64,000 nucleotides of DNA from positions 36,693,214 through 36,757,213 of the forward strand of contig NC_135778.1 in assembly GCF_028453695.1 (NCBI RefSeq), written 5' to 3'. The stretch is from Augochlora pura (taxonomy: Eukaryota; Arthropoda; Insecta; Hymenoptera; Halictidae). Shown one piece after another: positions 1 to 10,399 of the stretch; within the stretch, counting starts at the first letter, position 1; each line of letters begins with the position of its first letter. The notes under the pieces were generated by a model that saw only the letters and a program-made list of their open reading frames with translations, was not told where the DNA came from and did no database searches. The translations under genes and the position numbers were made by a program.

Positions 1-1871
1 ATCAAAGCAGTCTCTGTGCGATCCTAACGTCTCCGTTACCAAATACTCGTCCGCTTCGATCGGAGTTTTCTCAACGGATTAGTTCCGCCCGCTTTGCGCG
101 CGTTTAGGCGTATTGTCATCGACGTTTTCAATGACTATTCGAACAAGGCACTCCAGGGATAAAACCACGCACACGGGCACAGAGGCTGGCGTACGTATAG
201 CCGCCGCCTCCTTATTGAGACTCCCATCGATTAACTCGAACTGTGCTAGCTACCGGGGGGAAAGCACCAACTATTCCGATAATACTGATCGTCAGCCGCA
301 CGGAAACGATCGTGCCCCGTTAGGGAAAGGGCATCGGTTTATTTGAGAATGGCATTAATTAGTGGGAATAATTGTGGCCGTGGACAATAAGCCGGATAGC
401 GGACACTTCTGCGCTAGAAGTGAGGAATCGAACGCGTTTTAACCCTCTTACCACCGAACATATGGATCGTTTATTTCGAAAATGGTGTAAAAGTCCGTTT
501 TCTTTTGTTCCGAGAAAATTAAAGGTTAACATATCTGTTGATTAAAAATTTAGGCGAATTATATGAAGTCCGGCAATATTTCTACTGTTTCATCGATATG
601 TAATTTAGGTTATGTTTTAGGCGTATTTTACTAAACTATACTTACCGGGCTGCAAATGGATTTACACCACTTTCAATATTAGACGATTGTAAAAATCGTT
701 TAATTTCATGAAAAATCGAATATCGCTTGCAATATTCTTGCAATTTCTTTTCAAAATTTTGTCAAACTGCATCAAAAAAAAATCTATACATTTCGTTCAT
801 TTATTGATATAAATTATGGATACGTCATTTTCGCTATCTTTGCCAGTTTTAACTAATCATTGCAATGATTAGACATTTTAATGAACGTATCGACACCAAA
901 ATCGACTCGCAGCTTTTCCAATCGACATCGTCTGTCGTTCGCTTTAGATCCCGATATCGACCAATTAATGGTCTCATTGTAGCTGTAAAAGCGAGTTCGT
1001 GACATGAATTTCGCCTAAACAAAGAGATGAAACCGGGCAATGGGACAAGGCAAGGTGAAACGAATCCCACTACGGAAATTACCTTGCCACGAAAGGCGAC
1101 ACACACACACACACATCCCGATATCTATGATAATGATCGTCTCTCAAGAGACGCTCGCGGCTACGTATACACGTTCGAGCGTAGATCATCGGGAGCGTGG
1201 AAAGATACAATTGTATATATGTATCGCTTTTCTCATTTGTGATATTCCATTAGAGAGCACAATTCGTGGAACACGCGAAACGAACGGTAAAGACCACGTA
1301 TTGAACTGTCACGCGTCGATTTTGGCCAAACTTTGCTACGATATGCTATAGTGCGGTCGTTTATCGCGCTTTTGCTTTATTTAAGGACATAATTTATTTA
1401 AGAACCTCATTTCTCAATAAATGTAATAACCTATTAGGCAAACATGAAGTTAAAAAATAAATATAATAAAAGAACAAAGATATTTATCTTGTCTTTTATT
1501 TATGTTTCTTAATTAAAACATTGAATATGCTTTCTTCGATGAATATAATGTTAATTGTGTCCAGAAAATAAACAAAAATAGAATTAAAAAATCGGAGACG
1601 AGACGAAGCACCGTGTCCGTAGTGTCAGTGAATATTATTAATAAATGGGAAACTATTTGTAAACAAGCGTAGTGTTCGTTTACAAAAACAGCACTGTGCT
1701 CCGATCAATCGAGCAGAGGTGAACCACAAAAAGGTCGTGGAAAACGGATCGTCGTATTCACCGGTGACGCGAGAAAAATTGTTTTCGTTCTGCAAAACGG
1801 ATATCACCGGTGAAATAGTGTGAGTGCAAAATAATGAGGTACAGTATGGTACCGAAACTGTTAAAAGACGA
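1..1871. other. Noncoding stretch, no gene recognised
   Basis: Mixed composition: moderately GC-rich in the first 350 bases and around 900-1340, AT-rich elsewhere. Short open frames occur, the longest about 100 codons across 1040-1351, but none shows a family motif, a signal peptide or a convincing pair of splice sites. I see only a short AC run and ordinary AT-rich sequence with several AATAAA-like hexamers. Confidence 0.6.
1099..1115. repeat. (AC)n microsatellite
   Basis: About eight uninterrupted AC dinucleotides are visible. It is short and probably polymorphic, with no other role apparent. Confidence 0.9.
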
Positions 1872-1875
1872 TTAA

Positions 1876-2065
1876 CACGTTCGTCGCCGACAATTGAACA
1901 CTAAAATTCCCACATAATTAAAGCAATGTAATTAATTAAAATAAAACTAAAAAGTTCACATTTATCGTAGTCGAATTCATTTTGCTCGAATATATTGCAA
2001 TAAAAATAAATTTTCAAAATTGGCCAGAAATGAATGTCAATATGGGTGACGCGGCGACGAACGTG
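1876..2065. mobile_element. TTAA-flanked MITE, group C (piggyBac-like)
   Basis: A 190-bp element with terminal inverted repeats CACGTTCGTCGCCG at the left end and its exact reverse complement at the right end. It is bounded on both sides by TTAA (1872-1875 and 2066-2069). The interior is AT-rich and noncoding. A TTAA duplication is the hallmark of piggyBac-superfamily transposition, so a nonautonomous piggyBac derivative is the natural reading. The TIR does not start with the usual CCC, so superfamily assignment rests on the target site alone. It lies only 47 bp from a group A element. Confidence 0.8.
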
Positions 2066-2112
2066 TTAAAAGATTTCCAATTGAGAGTACTAGTCTAGAA
2101 AAAATCAATTAA

Positions 2113-2350
2113 TCCTTTGCACTCGAGCGGCGACTTTAAGGCGCCATTAAAATTGTTGTACCACGTTCTATAATAATTTTTATAGATACCACCAAAACTT
2201 TTTGAAAAGTTGTTCAAAATGTAACTGCTGTATGAATTATGAGACTCAATTTCATATACATAAAATGTACTTTGTTATACAGAACGAAAATGCTACGAGT
2301 CAGAGAAATTATTTTAGATTTGATGTTGAAATGGCTTCGAGTGCAAAGAG
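2113..2350. mobile_element. TTAA-flanked MITE, group A (piggyBac-like)
   Basis: A 238-bp element flanked by TTAA at 2109-2112 and 2351-2354. The left end reads TCCTTTGCACTCGAGCGG and the right end, read inward on the other strand, CTCTTTGCACTCGAAGCC, giving about 14 bp of TIR with one or two differences. The interior has no reading frame. Recognisable relatives lie at 35350-35527, 35536-35720 and 10294-10393, sharing the subterminal words GGCGCCATTAAAATTGTT and AATTATTTTAGATTTG. TTAA targeting plus CYYTTTGC ends fit piggyBac-superfamily MITEs. Confidence 0.85.
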
Positions 2351-2354
2351 TTAA

Positions 2355-3802
2355 TTGTAAAACTTACTTGTAACATACTTTCTACATTTTAGGACATTTT
2401 TCTTGTATCCCTGGGTATTGTACAACCACTGTGATATACTTTTCTCCATTTTTATCGATTATTATGTCTGTCACGATTTTTCTTCTCAATATTTTCTACA
2501 GATTTTCTACATGGTTCAATATCGAACTTTATCAAATATAAAATTCTATTAAAATATAATAAAACAAGGTCGCAGTGTTGTGTCATTAATTTCGATAATA
2601 TTATTATTTCTTAAGAAATTTTATAAATACGATTTAAATCATCACACGAAAATCGACAACAATCCGCCACGATAAAAAGCGATCGGACACTTTCGCGTCC
2701 CATTGTCTGCCATTGTCTATCAATACAAGCATTCGGCGAATGGTTTTTGTGTCGCGAATTGCTCGCACCGTAATCAGCGGCCATTCGAGAAGGAAATGCG
2801 AACACTCCCCGAGATCGGCATACTTCGGTGGACCGAGTTCGAAAGGTTAATCGAGCACACGGCACTGAAAGATATCAATTTTCAAACTTCTCCGTGGAAA
2901 CGATCTCTCTCTGTCGCCGATACAAAGCACTCTTAAACTTTGATCGCGCCGAGTTCGCAAATAATTTCGGAACCCCGTTGTCGCTACCGTCGGTGACAAA
3001 AGCTTGGCCGCGGCGCGTCATTCCCTAAATTTTTACACATGTAACACAAGTGACGTTTATTGGACAGAATTCCCTGGCCAAAGGGATCTCTCGAAATAAA
3101 TTCCTTATTTTATAATTATATATTATATTCTATAATTATAGATAATAATTATTTGACGAAACAGTGTTTTAACATCGAAAGAATGTTAACCCTTTGATAT
3201 TTTGATATTTTCAAATTAGCCAATATAATAACGTAAAGATTGCTTTAAAAAATGACATAGGAAGTTTTAGCGTCGCTTCAGAATCGTCTGTATAAATGTT
3301 TAGAGATTGGCGACGCTACGATGACTTTCTTACGGATGGTAGAATTCCGTAAAAACGACGCGGATGTCATTCCTCCGGCGGGTGTGACGGGGTGGAGGGG
3401 GGGGGGGGGGGAAAAATAAGCGTAGAAAGCAAATAATGAGGAAATTCTGAGCTCGACGGACGCGTCAACATAACTTAGAGCGTGAAAGATACCCGGAGAG
3501 ACCCCGACAAAAAAACCTGCTGCTTTTACGAGATGAGAGGAAAACAGGGTGGGAGATAAACAACGTTCCGGTCATAACGAATGCAATAGACACGACGGTT
3601 CCGTGAGAAAAATTCGTTAACGGAACGCGTGGAAAGTTGTTGGAGATGCCGTAAAGGATAGCACGTTTTAAACAATGTGTAGTCTGTCGAAATAGTTTGT
3701 AAGAAATCTGAAGGGACGAGGTTGATTTTATGGTAGATTTACGTTTATTCGAAACTTCGTTCGTTGGAACGACATTTCGGGTGAATGGCCGATGTGGAGA
3801 AT
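2355..3802. other. Noncoding stretch, no gene recognised
   Basis: AT-rich with one more GC-balanced segment (about 2640-3030). Overlapping frames of 60-85 codons there run on both strands without motifs. A G-run and a guanine-rich segment sit at about 3370-3415. No exon or RNA gene could be supported. Confidence 0.5.
3397..3411. repeat. Poly-G tract (G15)
   Basis: Fifteen consecutive G residues inside a wider G-rich segment. Long G runs are rare in AT-rich insect DNA and can form quadruplex-like structures. They are also prone to length errors in sequencing. Confidence 0.9.
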
Positions 3803-4475
3803 TGTAGTGGAATGTAGTGGAATATAGCAGACTGTAGTGAACTGTAGTGGAATATAGCAAACTGTAGTGAACTATAGTGAACTGTAGTGGAGTATAGCAA
3901 AATGTAGTGAACTATAGTGAACTGTAGTGGAGTATAGCAAAATGTAGTGAACTATAGTGAACTGTAGTGGAGTATAGCAAACTGTAGTGAACTATAGTGA
4001 ACTGTAGTGGAGTATAGCAAACTGTAGTGAACTGTAGTGGAGTATAGCAAACTGTAGTATACTATAGTGAACTGTAGTGAACTGTAGTGATCTACATATA
4101 GTGGACTGTCGTGAATTATAGTAGTCTGTAGTAGACTGTAGCGAACTATAGTGAGCTATAGTGACCTATAATGGACTGTAGTGAACTGTAGTGAATGATA
4201 GTAATTTGTAGTGGACTGTAGTGAACTATAGTAATATATAGTGGACTGTAGTGAACTATAGTGAGCTATAGTGACCTATAATGGACTGTAGTAAACTGTG
4301 GTGAATTATAGTACTATACATATAGTGGACTGTAGGGAACTATAGTGATCTTTAGTGATCTATAGTGGACTGTAGTGAATTATAGTAATCTGAAGTGAAC
4401 TATAGTGAACTATAGTGGACTGTAGTGAATTATAGTGATCTGTAGTGGACTGTAGTAAACTGTAGCCAACTGTAT
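3803..4475. repeat. Decamer minisatellite with 40-bp higher-order unit
   Basis: About 67 imperfect copies of a 10-bp unit, roughly ACTGTAGTGA or ACTATAGTGA, run for some 670 bp. Between about 3868 and 4030 four decamers are locked into a 40-bp higher-order unit containing GGAGTATAGCAA that repeats at least three times. Farther right the decamers diverge individually. The minus strand stays open over the first part because of the repeat's composition; that frame is not taken as a gene. Confidence 0.95.
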
Positions 4476-4479
4476 TGAA

Positions 4480-4837
4480 CTTCTGCCTAACTCCTCTTAA
4501 CTGATCTGCAGTAGAACATAACTCTGTCTACGTGAACATCTACAGTAACGAGCATAACTGTACCAACACCACAAGTTTCGTACAAATAAAATAAAATTTC
4601 GTTTGTATATCTCCATACTATTTTCCCCACATTTAAAAAAAATTTTTTTTCAAATTATCATAAATCGTATATTGCTTACACCTTTCTTCCCTATAATTTC
4701 GCTATGATACAAATTGTCCAAGACGCTGATCAATTCCATCGATTGCAACGTTACTCAAAATCGTCTTTAATCCCGCCTCCCTCAGACGATCAATAATACC
4801 GCCGATAGGTCAGGATTCCTTGAATTGTCAGGCGTTC
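4480..4837. other. Noncoding stretch, nothing recognised
   Basis: AT-rich sequence between the decamer array and a CpG-rich island. No repeat, open frame or RNA structure was apparent. Confidence 0.5.
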
Positions 4838-4955
4838 TTACACACCGCGCGATAAGTTCAGGAGAAAAAAAAAACATTTCATTGAAAGTTTAGAAAGTTC
4901 TCGCCGCTCTGGTTCGTTCACAGAGCGTTCAATTTGCGGCCGGCTAGAATGCGTT

Positions 4956-4982
4956 TGCGTGCGTGCGTGTGCGCGCGCGCGC
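4956..4982. repeat. Alternating purine-pyrimidine tract (Z-DNA prone)
   Basis: TGCG units run into a (CG)n core, giving 27 bp of strict purine-pyrimidine alternation. Such tracts favour Z-DNA under negative supercoiling. It sits inside the CpG-rich island, where transcription-linked supercoiling would be plausible. Confidence 0.8.
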
Positions 4983-5772
4983 CACATTGTGCGAAGTCCT
5001 GCCGTATTTTCGATTCTCGCAGGAGCACGGCGGACGAAACTGAAAGAAACGGAGCGAAGCGAAGCGTTTAGTCGTATATGGGTCACGGGTGCAGGGCGGC
5101 AAGCGGCGACGGCGCGTGCGGCGACTCGACAAAAGAGATTCCCGGCCGCATAAAATAACGGCGGCGAACGGGGGAGCGGCGCGCGGGGGACACGGCTATC
5201 GTGCCCCCTCTCTCCCTCCCTCCCTCCCAAACCCCCTCCGTCACGGCCCCGGTGGAAACGAGCGAATTCATTTCTGATTTAGCGTCCGCCGCGCCCCGTG
5301 TTATTCGCCCGCGGTGTCTCCCCTACAGTTTGTTTCACGGCGTTCTGTTGTATATCGAGTCGCGGACGAGTAGGCAAGCGCGTCGCCGATCGACGTGACG
5401 GCTACACACTGGTAATAAAGTTTCTCCGCTACTATGGAAACAGCGTTTAACACGGCCGGCGAAGGCAACGAGATGGAAGGCGGTTGTCTCTCTCCCCGGC
5501 GCAATGGGCCTGTGTGCCTCGATGGATATTTCTTCTGTCTCGGACCGGGGAGATCACCTCTGTATCCCCCCTCTTCCTGATTTATATAGATGATTTGCTT
5601 GCGCGCAGATAAAAACGAAAAATCGGGATACGGGGAACGGGAAGAACGGACAGCGGCGTCGTTTCGCGATGAGACGCCGTAGATACGGCGAAACGTATGC
5701 GGAAACTGAACGAATCGTTCGCTAATTTTCTTTGTATATTCGCCAAACAGACTTCCCTTTTTTCTTTTAAGG

Positions 5773-5788
5773 ATCGTAGTGCAAGGGG
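5773..5788. mobile_element. Solo terminal repeat, MITE group B
   Basis: The sequence ATCGTAGTGCAAGGGG is followed directly by TTAA (5789-5792). Its reverse complement begins CCCCTTGCACTACGAT, close to both ends of the group B element at 47462-47655. No matching left end could be found in the 400 bp upstream, so this looks like a broken element end. Confidence 0.45.
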
Positions 5789-5829
5789 TTAATGTAATCA
5801 TTGTTACAAGTCTCGCAGGTATATATATA

Positions 5830-5874
5830 AATAACCTAAAATATTTTAGTATAATAACCTAAAATATTTTAAAA
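5830..5874. repeat. Two-copy 23-bp AT-rich direct repeat
   Basis: The word ATAACCTAAAATATTTTA occurs twice in tandem, about 23 bp apart, followed by a third partial AAAATATT. It looks like local slippage in AT-rich DNA. Confidence 0.8.
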
Positions 5875-5889
5875 TATTCAAATCAATTG

Positions 5890-6655
5890 TTCTTACCTTT
5901 CACGTCGATAATAGAGGGAACTTGGACATTTCGATTGCATATAAATAGCTGTATTAAAAACGTTCCTCTTTTTACAATTTTTCCTGCAATTATACTATTA
6001 CTATATCTTAATAAGTAATTAGCAATGACTCAAGACAGTATTTAACACCTCGCTGTAAATTAACAAGCGTGTCTCGTGATAACAATCTCGGCAGAATTAC
6101 GAAGATTGTCACTTGTAAGAAAACGTAGCACCTTGCAGCTGTCGACGCGAACAGACCTATTATACAATTTCAGCCCAATCTACCATAAAGCAGACAGTTC
6201 CAGCTTTCGTTTAAGCTAAATTAGGTAGAAGCAGCTCCGTGAGAACATGTCTCAAAATTCGTCTCGACTACCGCTTTATATTCATATAATTTTCCTTGTC
6301 TTCCGCTAGGGGTGAGAGGTCTGCTTTCTTTAATTTAACTATAGCCCAGTATATGACACTATACATGGTTTCATAGTCGAGTGTGCTTGTATGTAGAGAA
6401 GTTATCAAGTTTTCAAGACAAACTAATTTAAAGTTATTTGAAGCACGCGAGACACGCGAGACTCAGCTTGTACGATAAGTTTTCGATAACAGTGCAAGCT
6501 CTGACGCGTTTCGTCTCATTTTAATAAGAATATTAAAATTGATGCTATAATTATAAAAGTAAGATGAACATGACTGAAGATAAAATTGTCTTCTTTATAT
6601 ACTTTGTCCAGTTTTTCACTGCAGTAATTCACTGCTCTCGTTTACTAAAATAATT
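5890..6655. other. Noncoding stretch, nothing recognised
   Basis: AT-rich with no open frame of note. It contains a small local repeat, GACACGCGA then GACTC, near 6450. No RNA gene or transposon end was seen. Confidence 0.5.
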
Positions 6656-6658
6656 CCT

Positions 6659-6720
6659 CGCGTAAATTTATCCGTACATGCATCGCGTAAATTTATCCGT
6701 ACACGCATCGCGTAAATTTA
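6659..6720. repeat. 25-bp tandem repeat, about 2.5 copies
   Basis: CGCGTAAATTTATCCGTACA begins at 6659, 6684 and 6709, a strict 25-bp period. The copies are almost identical (ATGCAT versus ACGCAT), so the duplication is fairly recent. Confidence 0.9.
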
Positions 6721-6729
6721 ACCCTCTGA

Positions 6730-9700
6730 CAACAGCGATCGGTTCGACCTTGTTACAATACCCCCAAGCTTAAATTCATACTGAACCACGACTACGAAAA
6801 TCGGATTAAAGAACAAATGTAGAAGAAACAAATGTAAAACGTGCCAAGTCTCGCCGGAGGTTTGTTTATTTCAAGAAATCCGCAGTAAAGAAAATCGAGC
6901 CCGCGTCGTCGGTGGATGCGACGGTTCCTTGGTCTTACAAGAGGATGTGTCGTCGAAGGTTACGAATCACGGTCGCGTTTTCGATACAGAAACGAAATAG
7001 TTACAGAAAATGCGGAACGCGTCGACGCGAGGTGTTATATACTTATTCGGCAGCCGTCGGTTTTATTCGGCTGAGCCAGCGTCGAGCTCCGTTACTGGCA
7101 TCCCGTGTTTTGACAAACTATTTCGATCCTGTATCGAGAATGAAACGTGATTTGTAACTTCTGTCGACAATGTCTGCGGGCCGATGGCTCGTTCCGTCGC
7201 GCGACGCTGCGACTCGCAGTTTCCCTGCATTTTTACTTTTGCGACGGGAATTGAAAATACGTCGAAACGCCGCGCGCGCGGAACATCCTTCTCGCTTTAA
7301 TCATTGCGTGAACTTGTCGATGCGAGTTGTGACAATTTATAAGAGATATTTAACTTTTAGATTGTGTACAAAATTAATATTTCTTAATATTTTAAACGTC
7401 ATTCTGATCACGGGGTTTTAATTTGTTTAAAGATTCAGTTTTATCGGGATGCGTTCGACTAAAAGTTGTACTACGATTTTTAAAAAAGCGAAAAAGATAG
7501 GTTAGAATCCACTGAAATTAACTTCCACGTTCCTATTTCGATTTTATTCGTTAAATTATATTGATTTGTTTCAATTTTTCAGATCTAGATGCGCCAAAGA
7601 ACAATTCGTCTTCATAGAATAACAAATATGCATATTAAATATATATTCATAATCGGAAAACTGTAAAAAGGACTGAAATCTGTTGCGCAATAGTTAGACA
7701 GAAGAAAATAAGTTTGTCTTAAAGCCAATGTAATACGAGCAACAGTCTCGCGCAGCAAACGAATCGATTTCGATTTAATTAAATAGATTTCATTTATTTA
7801 AATTGATTCCATTTATTTAAGCCCGTAAATATTCTCGACCAAAGTAATTGCTATATGATCAACAGATTCACTTTTTATATAATACATATAGTATAAATTT
7901 ATACACTTAGATATTACAGTCACACGACATATAATATTTAATATTCGCCTTTGACATTTGACCGAATAAAAAATTAATTCTCTGAGTATATATTTTGGAT
8001 GTTTTAATACAAGAAAATCCCGCGAGCCAATAAATCACTACTAATACTTCATGTTACCTTGCGTTTTATAACCCGAATGATTTACGTTCGCGATCGTCAA
8101 GTATTATAAAACGAAGAAGCGTTGAAACGGTTTCAGTTAACGTTTTGCTGCGCGCGACACGTTCTGCCAAGTTTTCTTCTTGTGCCATTCATTTTCTGGC
8201 TCGCTGCTTGCCAGCAATGGTGAACACACCGTTGTCGATGAGGACACGGCAATTGACGCGGACTCATGTTCGAAAGGCTGACTCACTCGATTCTACGAGA
8301 CGAAAAGTGTAATGTAAGTAGAGTAGAAGCGTATCTTGTCAGAGCAGGCACACGAGCCAACGATTACTTCGTACTTGACCGTCTAATTGCGTATAGCCAG
8401 TATCTTCCAATGGATTCCCTCGGCCATTAATTCCCTCGAACTGCTCGAACGGCCTTCGTTGACGGCTACCACCGGTTCGCATTGTCGCGGAACGCGTGCA
8501 ATATTTTATATACCTAAAATGTGTGACTACGCTCATGGAATTATTAAAATCCAAGAAAATTGAATTAAATTGAATTTAGGTGATACGCTTTCGATATTTG
8601 TAATTTTTTATATTGTCATTTCTTATTTGTTTAGCTAAGATTATCTCCGTTTCGTTGTTCCTTCGTTTTCGCGAAAGGGTTATTTTCATGAACAAATTCT
8701 TACTCGATGGCGTGAAAACGAATTATTGAATTAAACTTATGGAATTAATTATTTATTGAACGATTCACGGCTTCTCTTTCTCATTCACATTTACAATGAT
8801 TTTCTCTTTACAGAAATTTGCCCTTTTAATTATTCGCGTTTTTAATATATCATTGTTTAATATTTGTTAACATTGTTTTTAATTTATCATTGTTTTATAT
8901 TTATATTATCGAATATAGTATTTTCGAATTGTATAATTGTTCGCGCTGCAAAATAACGAAAATTACAGTTCACTTTAGACAGATGAATTTGTAGAGCGCG
9001 AAAGTAGAACTGTAAAAAGTAGAATTCTTGAAAATGTCAAGGCACCGAAGTCGCCGCACCAGATTATGGAAATTCCGTCGGGCAAACGTTTCTTCTTCGC
9101 GCGTTCTATGCGCGACCGGCTAGCGCACCGCCATAAAACAATTAAAAAGCTAAAAGTCTGGGACGTGGTCTGGCACGGAAAGTGTCCGGGGAAATTTCAC
9201 GATCCGGAGAATTTCGCGTGACGTTTCGCGCATCCCGGCCAAACTGATTACGGCGAAGTAATTTGCGAGAACACTTTGAATCTGCGGATAAAAAGATTCT
9301 AAACAACGGTGTTCCGTGACGGATTAATTGGTTGCGTAATTTTCGCTGTGAAAGATTTTTAGGTTTTTCCGCGCCACGCTTTTTACGAGCTCGAGTGTAT
9401 GCTCGATGAAAATACGCGGATGTCCGCGAAGATCCTCGATGAAAATCGCCCTAATATTTCGACGACCAATGCCAAATGTTCCCATTTCAGCAGACGAGGA
9501 TATTTTTTAAAATATAACGCAAATGTGAAAATAAAGATATAATGATTACGATGATTAGTGTATTTTTAAATACCTCGAATATCTTCACCATTCGTAATTA
9601 TGCGATCACAGGATTCATCATGATGAACACAGAGATCATTGCAACGACCACATAAATCTTGTTTCGTCGAACAAACAATTACACAGAGTATTAACAATAA

Positions 9701-10290
9701 AATTCGCGTCACCTTCAATCGATTATCATTTTTCAATATCAAGATTTCGAATATATTCGTGCAATTATTGGCCGAGAATCCTGGGATCTTAAACGTCCTT
9801 GTTGGAACACAAGAGCCGCAGCCAGGACTGAAACGATAGTGACATCATAGGGTACTCTTTGAACTCCCTAATTAGATAGATATCAGCTTAGCCCAGTCTT
9901 TACAAGCGGCGATAAGCTGGGCTCCATCTCCTTTCGTCACCGAATTAATTAGCAATTACTATATGCAGATACGTGTCCGCGCCGTTCCTCTCAGGACCCG
10001 TATGCCTCGCACGTGAAACTGCGATTAGCTGAAATAATTAAGGAATTAGCGGCATTTCTTGTCCCTAGGCCGCGTATCTTTAAATTGAATCGCATTTTTA
10101 AGATAGATTTAGAAAGACAAAAGTTCAACAACGGCATCGTTTCGCCTAGTCCTGTTTCGTTACAATGATTCACGTTTTTTATTTTATTAGGGTTTCTTCG
10201 TTTGTAAATAAATAATTACTCTGACCGCGTTAAGCTTAAATGTATTAAAATTATAAGAGCAACTTAGAATTAAGAAAACTCAAGATTTAG
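6730..10290. other. Noncoding stretch with GC-balanced patches
   Basis: Two patches, about 6900-7320 and 8990-9340, are richer in GC and CpG than their surroundings and could be regulatory or unrecognised exonic sequence. The longest frames are about 80 codons without motifs. A 7-bp inverted repeat, AGCCCAG and CTGGGCT, flanks a short loop near 9891-9920 but does not fit a tRNA. The rest is AT-rich with no repeat family I recognise. Confidence 0.5.
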
Positions 10291-10293
10291 AAA

Positions 10294-10393
10294 ATTATAG
10301 AGAATTATTTTGGATTTAGAGAATTATGGTGAATTATTTTAGGTTATGAGAATTATAGAGAATTATTTTAGATTTTCGCTTCGAGTGCAAAGG
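10294..10393. mobile_element. Broken MITE group A end with internal 29-bp amplification
   Basis: The right end reads CGCTTCGAGTGCAAAGG, the group A terminus, followed by TATA where TTAA is expected. Immediately inside, the subterminal word AGAGAATTATTTTGGATTTA is repeated three times with a 29-bp period (phases near 10302, 10331 and 10360). It resembles the subterminal AATTATTTTAGATTTG of the complete copy at 2113-2350. No left end was found. Confidence 0.6.
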
Positions 10394-10399
10394 TATAAC

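Larger units (their letters stand above)
4838..5800. other. CpG-rich island, possible promoter or first-exon region
   Basis: A sharp rise in GC and CpG compared with both flanks. It includes a 27-bp alternating purine-pyrimidine tract (4956-4982) and a long pyrimidine run of CTCC and CCCT units near 5206-5235. Overlapping frames of 60-166 codons on both strands follow from low stop-codon density and carry no family motif. In insect genomes with such contrast, islands of this kind often mark promoters or 5' exons, but no splice site or start here decides it. Confidence 0.35.
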
